Of a DNA stretch of 64,000 nucleotides, positions 24,250 to 35,384 are shown one piece after another. Under the pieces are notes generated by a model. The model saw nothing but the letters and a program-made list of their open reading frames with translations, did no database searches and was not told where the DNA came from. Positions within the stretch are counted from its first letter, which is position 1. The number at the start of each line of letters is the position of its first letter. The stretch covers positions 75,994,773 through 76,058,772 of the forward strand of contig JAYGXS010000001.1 in the NCBI GenBank assembly GCA_036362985.1, written 5' to 3'. The DNA is from Ligula intestinalis (lineage: Eukaryota > Platyhelminthes > Cestoda > Diphyllobothriidea > Diphyllobothriidae). Position numbers and translations under genes: made by a program.

Positions 24250-24700
24250 AATTTAAAACCATTTAAACACAACATCGACGAGGGGAGAAGGGTCGCCGCT
24301 GCTGCCGCCGCCGGCACTGCCATCAAACACTGCAGGCATGACAGTGATACCGGGGAAGGAGGCACGTTTTGGGCAACAGTGACAGCGGCATGTTCCGCTC
24401 ACGCCGCCGGACCTTTCCCCCGATTACAACCCTCTAAAGTGGCAGTAGCGGAGGATGTCGTGTCTCGTACAGAGAGTTCCCGCGCGCGCGCGCGCGTGCA
24501 CGACTAGCTCAGGTTTGCTTCCGTTCACAAAGCGCACTTGCCGCTGTCCCCTCTTCCTTCCCACCCCGCCCCCCACTGTCTGTGCGTGGGTGCTCAGGCC
24601 TGGCCATCTATGTCTCTACCGAAGCCCTAGTCTCTTTATACTTTGTTTATTTGCGAAACAGCAGCAGCAGCAGAAACAACAGTGACGGTATTGCCTGGAG
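24250..24700. other. GC-rich segment with (CG)8 and CAG runs
   Basis: Includes GCC/GCT clusters at 24295-24320, an uninterrupted (CG)8 at 24481-24496 followed by TGCACG, and a CAG run at 24659-24673. The composition resembles the island at 20.64-22.1 kb. No protein is recognisable. Confidence 0.55.
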
Positions 24701-26566
24701 AAGAGCGTGCTTGCGCATGAACCCTGGGCAGATCAAAGGATTTCGGAGAAGAGACGTTTTGCAGGAAACAAAAAAATGAGGGAGTTCGTTGCGGCATCAG
24801 TCATTCCTTGGGCACGGCACGATCGGCAGTTCCCTTCTACTCTTCTTCAGTGGCTTACTGCTCCCATACTCAGGCAACCTTCTTCAAGCTATGGCAGGGT
24901 ACAGCAGCCTGCGCCTCAGATTCATGTGTTTTATGTAACTAGAGCCTTCACTTGTCGTCCTCTCACAGAGTCAGCGGTGCCTCTCCTGCGAAAGTAGGTT
25001 TCTCACACCGTTGAAACCAGGGCTGTTTACCGAATAGTATGTGAAGATCTCTGTTAGGAGTCTACGTTCTAAGCGATTTCGACTATTCATTTTTCTATAA
25101 GCGAAAGTTTTCTATTCTGAGTACTCTTACCTTGCACCGAATTTTTACAGTCACATGATACTCTCGAACACTTTGCAGGATGCTACTTATTGCGGGGTAG
25201 CCGACCACCAGCACAGACACCTAGTAGCATTATCGAGTACTGCCATCGTCCTTTCGAGAAGGATATATTTTGCTCCAAAAAACACCAAAATGTTGGTGTA
25301 CAGAGTTCACTGTCTGTGATTCGCGAGAATCTATCTCTCTTTATGCTCCAAACAAATTACCTTAATAGGTGGTCGTAGTGGATGCCAAAACCATGCGTTT
25401 CCTGAACAATTCTTGTCCAAGTTCTCACGAATTACCGACATGAATGGATTTCTTTCCTAGGGTCTTTTGTCCAACTGGATGTGTTCATTGGTCATCCACT
25501 CATGTGAGACTACTAATATACGGCCCCTTATGTCGTTTGACTGACTGCTCCTTCAAAAACATTGCCGGCAGCTTGTATTGTATCTCTTACAGGTTTTTTT
25601 GTTGGTAGTCACCCCACTCAAAGCAGGACTAATTTTATTCGCTTTGCGTAGGAAGAAGTAGATTATATTTTATGAAATGATACATAACCTAATAGCGAAG
25701 TAATCAAGTTAACTCTTTTTGCTCGGTTCCGAATTTTATGTTTTATCAGCTTTAAATAACTGTAGACTGCATTATTCTGACCACACATCCTTTCATCTGC
25801 CCAAAACAGTCATTTGTCATATCATGGGAACCAGTTCAGTATGCAAAAAAATTGGGGACTTACTATAATCTCAGGTACGTCCTCCATTGATCATTTGCTG
25901 GAAGTCAGTGCAAGAGTTTCAGCTGATAACGGAATCATTTAAGTTCCCCTGCATGGCTTCTTTTTGTGATTCAATTAGCAACAAGAACCTTCTGCTTTCG
26001 ACTGATGGTCTTGAACAAAACTAGAATGCATGTTTAGAGCCATTACTGCTGGAAATCTGCCCCACTTAGAAGGCGAACAGCGCAATCGCCTAATGTTTCT
26101 AAACAATATCTGCACGGCGCATGCGACAAACTTGGCTAATACCGCTGGTATTAATAACTACATAGAGTTTTGCGGTTATGGGTTTCAGGCGAGATCACCA
26201 GCCCCGCCTACAGGTTGGATGTTGATCCGTCAGGCGATGACGGCAGATGAAGACTTATTGTAAGATGGACAGCATGCGTCGTGTTGAAACACGCTTAAAA
26301 CCTGCAAGGTTTTGCGGGTGAACAATACCTCAGATGATTACCTATTCCCTGCCGGAGATAACAACAATTCATGGTCAGTGACTGCTTGTAGACTGGCTCC
26401 TAGAGCCTGCTTACTTCACAGTCAGTGTTTGCTGAGGACCCGTCCACCAACCGTGCACGCCCCGTAGCTCGCAGTCATGGTAGCAGACCAGGAACCGTAT
26501 ATTCTGGTTTCTTGTCATCCTCTCTGACAGAAGATGCAGCTACGACACTTTCAAGCGAACCTCTTA
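24701..26566. other. Non-coding stretch
   Basis: No gene supported. Short frames at 24707-24997 and 26030-26263 have no known domain. The stretch ends at the assembly gap. Confidence 0.4.
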
Positions 26567-26666
26567 NNNNNNNNNNNNNNNNNNNNNNNNNNNNNNNNNN
26601 NNNNNNNNNNNNNNNNNNNNNNNNNNNNNNNNNNNNNNNNNNNNNNNNNNNNNNNNNNNNNNNNNN
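26567..26666. other. Assembly gap (100 N)
   Basis: Exactly one hundred unknown bases, the conventional size for a gap of unknown length. Open frames spanning it are meaningless. Confidence 0.99.
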
Positions 26667-26690
26667 GGGGGGGGGGGGGGGGGGGGGGGG
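26667..26690. repeat. G24 homopolymer abutting the gap
   Basis: Twenty-four G follow directly after the last N, then TAGGG. The run is probably the reason the assembly broke here, or an artefact at the contig end. Confidence 0.95.
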
Positions 26691-27460
26691 TAGGGTTCTT
26701 TCTTCGTCGACTGCCTGGGTTACTTATTGGTCTGATCGCGAAATATGATCCCGGTAGTGACGTAAATGAACTTCCAACGCGAAGGTCCGCTATTGATACG
26801 CACTGTAATAATCAACACGCTACGTAATACACGTTTACCAAAAAGGACTTTGTGGCAGCAGCTCGCAAGTAGACGTTGAATTACCTCGAGTTTTCCCAAT
26901 AAGAGTAGACAAGGCCGTGGGCACGTATTTTCTACTATAGTGCATACGATGTATAAAATTATCATTCGTAGGTTTTTTTGCGTATGATTTTTTATCCCTG
27001 TTGTCTTTCGCTCTTACCTATCGAGTTCAGCCTTTTATTCTGAATATGGTATGTATCTGCATTAAACATGTTCAAATGCGCACGCGGTATCTCTGAAAAT
27101 TAATAATTTTCCTACATGACGATCATCCTATATATCTGCAGATAAGCTGTTCTTCCTTGATAAAAGTTACTGTTCGGCCCTTACGCGACCTGAAACAATA
27201 CAAGGTCAAGGGTCCAATGCAGCTAGTCAAGTTGACATAATTTAAACCACTTTTTATAAGTTTGTGCATGTGTGTATGTGGTTGTGTGGACGTTTTGTTA
27301 ATTTTAAAGCATCCTCCAGTTTACTCACCTAAAGTACTGGACGCGCATTGGGGGAAGGCAACAGAAGAGCAAATTTTGCGATGGCGAGTGCAATTCACGA
27401 GCCTCCTAGATGGTCTCTTGTACATGCATTGTTCACCCACCTCCCGCCTGCATCCTGTGA
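26691..27460. other. Non-coding stretch
   Basis: No gene or repeat supported. A TGTG-rich patch lies near 27265-27290. Confidence 0.4.
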
Positions 27461-27466
27461 TTACAC

Positions 27467-27490
27467 GAGAAAGAGAGAGAGAGAGAGGGA
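27467..27490. repeat. (GA)n microsatellite
   Basis: A GAGAGA run inside a GC-richer segment (about 27380-27760) whose open frames show no domain. Confidence 0.85.
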
Positions 27491-29160
27491 GTATCGCACG
27501 GACGTCACTCACTCCTGCCTCGACTTCTCATAGTGGTCTTCGTTGCTGGATTATTATCAGCCAGCGCTGGAACCAGAGTTTTGGGGAAGAACGAAACCTC
27601 GGAACATTTGTCCCGTCTAGTCGTCCCTTTCCCGGCGGCCTATTCCGTCTTTCCAAACACCCTACGCCGCGGGCCTATGATTCTCGTGTGCGCACGGGTC
27701 TCTTATCAGACCCAGCAGACCAATGACGCCTAAATCTTTTGTTGTTCCCTAAGACCACCTTAGCATGGGCTGCGCATGCTTCTTTTTGATGTTTTTTATG
27801 ACCGTTGGGAGTCAACCTAGTCGTGGCAGGACCCGGGTATCGCAGTATTTATGTATTACAGTGTGTGTGTATGTGAGACAGAGCTTATCAGCGTTATACT
27901 TCGCTATCGGCGGCATCCAGCGCATGCCTTTCATCTGGCTCTGGTCATGTGGTTCAACCCCGTTCCGAGGACTTCGCCTCTCTCTCTCTCATTCGTCCTA
28001 TATTTTAGGGCGTCTCCAGGCGAGCGCAAAAACTTGAAAGCTCCCGGGCCCAATAAGAGTGTCCAAGCGCTTGCAACATGAAATTTCGCCGTTCTTTTAT
28101 CATGAGAGGGCCGCGGAGTAGGTTTGACAAATTAACTGTTTGTGAAAACAGTACACCGATATGTGATCAGAAAGAATGTCAAAGGTTTTTACGAGCGGGG
28201 GAATTGACGATTTTTCTTGAATCAAAGAAAAGCTAATATGTAGTAGCTTCTGGGTAATTATAGCATAATAATTATATCTTAGCATTAGAAGGTAGGCATC
28301 CCAAAAATATAAGTTGAGATCAGATAAGTTTTTTTACGAAGATGAACTATCTTGTGTATATTTTCGACGCCATATACATTTCGATTTAGTTAAAGGGCAT
28401 TTGTATAAGGGGCTTAAACGAGCAAAGGTTACTTATAATTGTCCACACATATTCAAAAGAATTTGGCCTGTCACTCTTGATCCTCCATTTGACGAGTACT
28501 CGAATGCCGCTTATTGTACCTACTTAGTTATCCGCCGTTTTTTAGCGAATTCAATCTCACTTGCGCCAACACTTCGGCTTAGACCGTGGGAACTTGGAAT
28601 TTTAAAAATCCCACATGACCATCCCGTGGAGTACCTTCATCATTCGCACGGAATATCACATCAAACGGAGAACTTCTGTGTGTGCCTACAATTGCAGCGC
28701 AGTTGAACATGCGGCTTCCGTTTGGGACCCATGGCGTGGCACTCGTCTACTTGGGTAAGTCCCTTCTTGGCTGGGGATTAATGGAGAAAAAATTCCTTGA
28801 ACTACACCCTGTAGACCCGAGTTTGACTGCATTCTGCGCCAAATTCGAGTCTCCAAGGCTACAAATCAAGGATTTAACCATCCGACTGGGCTTGTTTGCA
28901 TTATAACAATCATCCCATCAGTCCTTGCCCTAATAGCATCCACGTTCTGCTAGTCTCCCAGATAAACGTGTTCTGTTTATGAATTTTCCATTTAGAGACC
29001 TTTCAATATTTTTAGAATGAATAGCAAGATAACGTCTGAAAACGTGTTTCATAGAAGGATTTGGCAACTCAAGAACCTTCCTGGATAAGGAACGGCATTA
29101 AGCACTATCCATGATACAAGCAGTCTTGCACTGGCTTCTAGGTAAGATAACTGCTCCTAT
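27491..29160. other. Non-coding stretch
   Basis: The longest frame (28314-28706, plus, 130 codons) is AT-rich and has no recognisable domain or convincing splice boundary. It could be chance. No RNA gene or repeat seen. Confidence 0.35.
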
Positions 29161-29164
29161 GTCC

Positions 29165-29235
29165 TAGCCCCCCTTTATTCTAATCTCATCCTTAACCTAA
29201 TCCTACCTTCACTTTAACCTTACCCGTAAGACAAG
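29165..29235. repeat. Degenerate CCCTAA-like tract
   Basis: Words such as 'atccttaacctaatcctacc' and 'tttaaccttacccgtaag' recur without perfect periodicity, in the same orientation as the tracts at 14358, 42385 and 48485. Confidence 0.4.
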
Positions 29236-29949
29236 GGTCTTAGATTTTAGCGAAAGCCTATCTGTAATGTGTTCTTATTTGCAAGTCCTCTTTCCTACGG
29301 TCTTCTTTGCTATACATGCTTCACTTGGCAGTTGTTTCTCAAAAAGAAAACATTTTAGGCGTTGGCAGACTCGGGCGATCTCATGAACCATCCGTCAGTT
29401 TATTTTGACGTCTAATAGGCTTTAAGATTCCTACGAGGGTAGAATTTTGTATGCCTTAATAGCGCTAGAATAAAAATAACTTGTTAAAGTTGCCAGGCAT
29501 ACGAGAATGGGAACGCTATCCGCCCTTAAGAATTATTCCACTGAAATTAATTCTTACTGTCCTGGAAACAGGGAATAATTCATTGATCTATTACCCGTTT
29601 ACAGGCAAGGCTAAAATATGTATACATTTTTGAGTCGAGTGACAGTGGAAAACGCTCCTGATGCTCCTCTCTAAGAGTTTTCAGAAGAAAAAAACTGCAG
29701 CTCCTTGAAGGATTGAAGTTCTGGGCGAGTAAGAGTTGGCTCATGAACAATGTGTTCTCAGTCTTCCTCGAGTGTTATAGATCACGTATTTTGTACCAGA
29801 GAAATGGGTCGGCGAACGGTTGCTCTCTGTCGGTTGAGAAATTAGCCGATTGCAGGCTGCAGATTCAGCACCTGATGCCTGACACAGGGTTTGGAGTCCG
29901 TGAATGACATCATGATGGAAGGGAGATTCCTCCGAGTCAGCATCCCAAA

Positions 29950-31500
29950 TTCGTTAAAGTTGTCTTGAATGTAGAAAATTAGTGATAGCTCTCTTAAACA
30001 AGGGATAACTTTACTGAAATGTGACAATTCTGGATAGCTTATTCCAGTTTGCTATGGTGTTTACTGATAAAAAATTGACTTACCAGAGGAAGAAATAAAA
30101 TGACATCTCAATGCTTAATGCACCGAGAGCGCTCGAGCTGTCTCAGAGTACTAAGGGAATTGAAGGTACGATTGATAAGAAGTTTAAACAGAAAAATATT
30201 CCCTTCTGAAAGCTGAAAAGCCACAAGGGATCGAGGCTGGCCAGTTCACACAATTTTTAGTAGGATAGGCTGCGGTGTTCTGAGGAGAAAATTTTATGTA
30301 GATAAATGCTGGACCAATTCTATTTTCTTCCGTTCACTAGCACGCAGAGGGCTAAATAGAAACGCGCAGTATTCCAGACCATAAGTACGTACGTACGTTT
30401 TATAAAGTCTGGTTCTAACATTGATGGTTTAAAAGTTTCTGCGAATAAACCGCGTAGTTCGACGTGCTCTTGAGACAATCGGGGCGCAGTGCTCTCAGTC
30501 TATCAGTACAGAGATTCACACCCGAAAATGGGGGAAAGTCAGACCAATTACGATGTGTCAGTAAGTCCCCCGTATTTGCTGATCGGAAATTCTGGAAGAA
30601 ACTATAGTTTTTGGAAAATGATTCTTCTGCCTCCAGTTCTAGTGTAGCAACACCTGTGAGATGGTCAGAACTCCCAAATGCGTCTAAAGACACTGACTAG
30701 GGTTCGCAAACCCTACAGAAAATTACATCAAGTATGTTTGATCGTCGGGTGGGAAAATCGAATCCGTGATCCCACATACCGATATCTATGGCCTCAAGTA
30801 GGTTCTCGAACTTTGAAGGACCGGAGGTTGGAAAACACTGAACTTCAGGAAGATTGAAATAACCTGCAATCAACGAGTTCTTAAAATGTAGGTCAGCCGC
30901 GACATGAACTGCCTGCGGGGTACAATGATCGTAGTCCCTACTAGCATTGTGTGGGCGCTGCACACAGCCAACAAGTAACGAGTAGTTATCCGTTAGCACG
31001 ACTCAGAGCCAACAGCTCTCTTCTAGCGCGATGAATTATGGATAGTTAAACGGCAGAAATGAAAGTGGCTGCTTAACATAAGTGAAGCTGCCTCCGCCAG
31101 GGCCATCCGTTCGATCATTCCTAAGGCAGACATAGCCTGGGAGACAATGGTTGAAGTCAGCTAAGCAGGGTTTTGCCCAGGTCTCTGTTACTATAACAAA
31201 ATCTGGGCGGTGGATGAAAACCAGAGTCTGGAGCAGAGGCACCCTATTAAGCAAATCTTTGGAATTTAAAACGAACGGTTTAAGAGAGAACATTTTTGAT
31301 TTCTGAGACAGGGCAACTCGGCTGTCATAGTGACTGCCTTTGGCCAAGGCAATTTTCTTCTGACTTGGAGTATTTGTCCGTCCCTTATTTTAAGATGTAG
31401 CTCGTATTTGGTCCTCCGTTTTACTAGGTCTGTTATTTAGTCTTGCATTTTCATTCAATCCTTTTAGCTCGCATTTCAACTGGAAAAAACTTCCGAATGC
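29950..31500 (-). mobile_element. CR1-like LINE remnant with internal deletion of the reverse transcriptase
   Basis: On the minus strand an endonuclease region (31347 to about 30430) is followed almost at once, near 30420, by the extreme C-terminal part of a CR1/Jockey-type reverse transcriptase. 'TYVLMVWNTARF' in one frame and 'RTYGLEYC' in another pass into 'ERKKIELVQHLSTKF' (about 30320-30290), then decayed blocks to about 29950. In intact relatives some 500 residues lie between these two parts, so the catalytic palm is missing. Upstream, the endonuclease frame stays mostly open to about 31500, perhaps a relic of ORF1 or of the N-terminus. The protein differs clearly from the 11-14 kb element, so two LINE lineages are present. 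Confidence 0.8.
30415..31347 (-). pseudogene. CR1-like endonuclease domain, inactivated
   Basis: One frame runs through the region with stops at 31036-31038, about 31003-31005 and 30697-30699. Motifs in order: 'NRVPLLQTLVFIHRPDFVIV', 'TETWAKP' with the catalytic glutamate, 'LPGYVCLRNDRTDGPGGGS', 'NYSLLVGCV', 'LIAGYFNLPEV', 'NILDVIFCR' and 'SSDHLTGVATLE' with the terminal histidine. The family motif is GDFN; here the metal-binding aspartate is tyrosine (GYFN). With the stops, this shows the copy is dead. Family identity rests on these motifs; exact clade (CR1 or a close relative) is from memory. Confidence 0.82.
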
Positions 31501-31504
31501 GAAA

Positions 31505-32435
31505 TCTGCAGAGATGATTTTCTCTCTAGCAAGAGCCATGCTGTGCTTCGTTTTTTAAAATCATTTTAAGAGGATTTGATCCTGGTGCTGACGGTGCGTT
31601 CCCTATTCGATATGTCTCGAGAATGCGAAATTACTCGCCCTTCTTTAGCAACTTTGTGCCATACAATTTTAGGTGATGAACTTCATGGTCAACTCGCTCA
31701 GTTGGAATTGTTGACGCTAACTCCGGGACCCCTTTTCAAACTACATTCCGCTTACGACAGAGTCGGGTGCCTGTTATCAGCTTGCGTGGTTCGACTGAGC
31801 AAGAAATTGTATCTGGTACACTTGATCCGATAGGTGCAGCTGTACTAGCTAGTGGCACGGTTGAATCCAAATTTCTGAACAGTTTGGTCTTCTTAGACAT
31901 TTTCCTCTTCGGCTTTTTGAACTCAAGGACCTATTCAGCATCTCTTTCTGGTGCAGCGTCCAGCAGCGATGCAGCGCTTGGTTGTAAATCCAGATCATCG
32001 CTAATGCTGCCTGAGATGAGAAACGATGGTATAGAACAAGAAATTAGTCGAACTTCCTTCCGAGCGATCGAAACGTCCGCTGGTTTACTGTGTTCGGCAG
32101 AAACGATCTATGTTATGCGAGTTTCAGGTATGCTTTATGAGGCTATATGTGCATATGAACTTGTCCTTACCGTAGGTTTCGGATGTGCAGATGCTTTTTT
32201 AACAAATTGACAAAAATAGGTGTTTTTACATGATCTATTTCTTGCTCTAGTTTCGCTGCCTCTTTTTCCATCCGTAAAAATTTCTCGGAGTGCCTGAAAC
32301 AGCCCATGCGGGTTTCGTCCTCTTAGACTACATTCGGTAAGTTTAGTGGACTTTTTACTCGTTTTGCGGGAGGTGAACAATTAGCAAAATTAGCAGTTAC
32401 TTTTTGGTTGAGTACGAATTTGTTTATAGAAAGCC
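31505..32435. other. Non-coding stretch
   Basis: The frame 31767-32210 (plus, 147 codons) is the longest here. It is rich in Ser, Ala and Leu and has no recognisable domain. No gene is called. Confidence 0.4.
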
Positions 32436-32439
32436 CGTG

Positions 32440-32520
32440 TGGACGTGGCCGAGTGGTTATAGGTGTTGATACACTGTTAAACTCGGTTTTGAAGTTCGGG
32501 TTTAAAACCCGGCCACGGTT
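32440..32520 (+). tRNA. tRNA-like relic
   Basis: A D-arm-like block (GTGGCCGAGTGGTTATAGG, as in tRNA-Ser/Leu genes), a T-arm-like TCGGG-TTTAAAA-CCCGG and an acceptor-like GACGTGG with CCACGGT (five Watson-Crick pairs plus one wobble) lie in the right order and spacing. The anticodon stem is mismatched and bases between acceptor and D-arm are missing. This is a pseudogene or SINE head rather than a working tRNA. Confidence 0.5.
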
Positions 32521-32524
32521 CTAC

Positions 32525-33340
32525 ATTTCGTGCCAAAATGTTTGTCTATCTTCGTTTTGCGTTGGATGATGGACTCGTCTTTAAAATAACGTGGGAGTCG
32601 GTAATGTTATTCAATAGTATGACCATATAATGATTAGAATGAGGTTATAGGAATATAAGGATAGAAAGACTCAGTCGTATGTTTGTGCCCCTTCAACGGT
32701 TGAGAAAAAATTCTGGGAGCACACACCCGGCGTGAGATTAAGAGGTGAGCGAGTTTGAAACTTGCACTTCCAATTGGGGTAAAGCATGGAGTATGTAAGG
32801 ATCCGCAACAGTGGAACTTTTCAAAGCCAAATACTTTCTTGACTACATTACACACTACCGCAATGCCCTTATATTTAACATGAAATTAGGCTGTAACATA
32901 ATAAAATTTTCCACATTTCTAAAAAACCGATATCTCTTACAACATCATATTACTTTTATGTTTTTACACTGGTGATGATCATACCTGATTATTCCAAAGT
33001 TTCGGTACATTCTTGGGTGCCGTTTTTCGTGTGATTAGCCCCCTTTCGTACATGTCGGCATTGCCATGTGATTTATTACATAATGTACTTATTGTAACAA
33101 TGAGATTGAGTGAGTGGCACTCATAAAGACGTCTAATAAATCATACAATAGGCAAGTTTAAAGGACAAGCTTCCATAATGAGTTTTATGGGTTATACATG
33201 TATCATTTATTCAGGACTTTCAAAGTAACACAAAGTACATCGACTCACTATCCAGAATTAAATTATGTAAAAGCCGTTAGTTCTCATGACGTAAGTAAGA
33301 GCATCTGTATTTCAAAAGACTGTTGTCGTGAGCACTTGAA
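32525..33340. other. Non-coding, AT-rich stretch
   Basis: No gene, RNA or repeat could be supported. AT-rich at 32870-33300. Confidence 0.4.
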
Positions 33341-33344
33341 TGAC

Positions 33345-33425
33345 GCAGCCAAGCCTGGGATTGGGTATAGCTAGTATAACTGGCTGATGATGGCTAATAA
33401 GCCAGGAGTGGCAATTCCTGGCCCT
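33345..33425 (+). repeat. SINE tail fragment
   Basis: 'ggtatagctagtataactgg' followed by 'ctgatgatggctaataagcc' matches the tail after the tRNA-like head at 33594 ('gggcatggctggctggctga', then 'tgatgactatagg') and, more weakly, 7700-7755. The head is absent here. Confidence 0.45.
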
Positions 33426-33593
33426 CTTGACTTTCTCGGTAATTTATTTTTGCCCATAATATGTGCTAGCCGTTGAGCCGATGCTGACGGAGCCCCAGGG
33501 CGAATGCCAAGGCACGACGGGGCGAGTTACTTCCGTAACCGATCTGTGAATGCCTGCCTACCATTGTGTATGTCCCTGATCGAAACGGGCTAG

Positions 33594-33730
33594 ACATCGA
33601 ACCCGTAGCGTGGGGTATAGAGCGTTGGTCTTGAAACTAGCAAGGTTACAGGGTCGAGCCTCAGGGGTCACCACCTCTGGAGTTGGGCATGGCTGGCTGG
33701 CTGATGATGACTATAGGGATGCTAAGTTAC
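33594..33730 (+). repeat. tRNA-Ser-derived SINE
   Basis: The head has acceptor-like ACCCG with a later CAGGGGTCACC, a D-arm relic ending in AGAGC, an anticodon-loop-like CTTGAAA (anticodon TGA, serine) and a box B-like GGGTCGAGCCT. The stems are partly mismatched. A 'tggagttgggcatggctggc' tail follows, shared with 33345-33425 and weakly with 7700-7755. Confidence 0.55.
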
Positions 33731-33938
33731 CTGATGTTTGCTAAACTTCAGGGTGCCTATAAAGTTGCCTCTGCAGTGTCCTCCTGGAGGTTACAAGGCG
33801 GTGGCTCGTCCACACGTCTGCACAATACGACAGTTTAACCATCGATTTTAACTAGGTCCACCATATGCTGCACAGCATGTTGATACAGGCACGGTTACTT
33901 ACACACAGATTAGTTTGAAGCAACAGTAGTATCGATAT

Positions 33939-34290
33939 GCATCCACCACTCTCTCTCTCTCTCCTTCTTCCCTCACGCGCCTATGACCGGTGTCAATAGA
34001 GAATCAAGAAGACCGGAAGCGGGATGGGGGGCAGGCGACTGAAGGCACCACGCCTGACTCAGATCCCTCGGAGTGGGATTGCCATAGAGGTCGCGAATGG
34101 GAAATGCCCCGGTCTGCACCTATGGATGCCACCAACGCCTCCCCCGCTCCGAATCCTCGGCATTATTTATGGGCTCGCAGCCCAACTAACGTCTGCCATG
34201 CCCTTATCTGGCCATCGTGTCCGTCCAGCGCAGCGTATACCACGCCGCCGGTTTAGGATGCATTCCTGCACCTATGCACAATGCTCTGAT
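33939..34290 (+). repeat. Dispersed repeat family B, copy 2, with (CT)n
   Basis: 'catccaccactctctctct' (a short CT run at 33949-33962), then 'ggtgtcaa', 'caagaagaccggaagcggga' and 'ggggggcaggcgactg' align in order with 59308-59395 and 53310-53395. Frames at 33990-34256 and 34024-34296 are open because the repeat is GC-rich. I see no evidence of a protein. Confidence 0.5.
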
Positions 34291-34299
34291 CACTAGCGC

Positions 34300-34735
34300 A
34301 TTGCACTAATGAGGATGCAGTCCAACAAGTACGAATTACATGATTGACGGCGCACTCATGTAGCCTCGTTTAGAATCAGAAGCAGGGATAGGTGTTGTTG
34401 AGAAGAATGCTGGGTGAGAAGATGCATGTCTAAGTAAATCTGCAGTGGATGAGAATGTAATACGCTGTTACAGAGAGGTCAGTCGGAAACGGCTCCATAG
34501 CTGACGGTGTGTTTTGATGTGCGGGCTTTCAGTTGGTCCTTATTTGACCTCGGTGAACCTGATATAATTTTAAAAACCCACCTAGTTAACAGCGTTACCA
34601 GCGAGAGCACTTTCAGATGTTGAGCAGCGCATGTCTGAGGCAATCAGTCGTGTGTGTGTGCTTGACGCGCCATGTTGCCCTTGATGACTGCTATCGCAAT
34701 TGCGATAGCTGTTTGTCATGTCTGTTCGCCCGATG
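34300..34735. other. Non-coding stretch
   Basis: No feature supported. A palindromic 'gctatcgcaattgcgatagc' occurs at 34691-34710. Confidence 0.4.
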
Positions 34736-34740
34736 CAAGT

Positions 34741-34930
34741 GTCTCCATGGTTTATTGGTTAAGTGGAAGGCACTTGAAGTAAGTTTTCATGATTTTTCGA
34801 GGCTTTTGCCGAATATATCCGCAGGTTCCCGTAGCGACGTCGCCTCGGAATACAGTCGTCGACATACAGTCATCTAACATCCTCACAACTTGGTCCCCTC
34901 ATTAAACGTGAATATGATCAGGAAACGGTT
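34741..34930 (+). repeat. Family C repeat, copy 1 (left-end fragment)
   Basis: 'tttattggttaag', then 'cacttgaagtaagttttc', 'cgtagcgacgtcgcc', 'acatacagtcatctaac' and 'cattaaacgtgaat' match in order the reverse complement of 50165-49985. Only the left end of the family is present; the next copy starts about 450 bp further on. Confidence 0.6.
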
Positions 34931-34934
34931 GTTT

Positions 34935-35380
34935 AAGGACGAAATCGAACCAATTACCTCCAAAAGGTGCCTAGGCACACTATTATTAAGTGATTACGTT
35001 TGTGTTTGGTAGTTAACGGATAAATGCTATTAACGGTCAAGGAACTCGTGTGAGACGAATAATTATAATAAACAAGGACGTTACCTAAGAGAGCGGTAAA
35101 CCATAAGAAATTGCCCAGACTTGTCTGTCAGGTTTAGAACCCGCATCAAGTAAATATGTCCATTTAGAATCATCCAAGAAATTGCTCGCTTTGGCCGTAA
35201 TGGATGACTCTATTCCACACAGTCTAGGTTTCCACTCGGTTATTTAGTCGAACTACCATCTTTTGTCGTTTTCGGACAACAGTGGATGTGGGACTGCTTC
35301 ACTTATCATCGTAAATCCATCTCTTTTGGGACTGAAAAAATTTCCGACAGAAGCAAAAAAGCAAGTTCCAGGAAGCAATT
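34935..35380. other. Spacer between family C copies 1 and 2
   Basis: No gene and no match to the other family C copies recognised. Confidence 0.4.
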
Positions 35381-35384
35381 AACG

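Noticed and set aside
23998..24365. Poly-Arg and poly-Leu open frames
   Set aside because: Direct translations of the (AGG)n microsatellite.
26425..26827. Frames spanning the run of N
   Set aside because: They cross an assembly gap of unknown true length.
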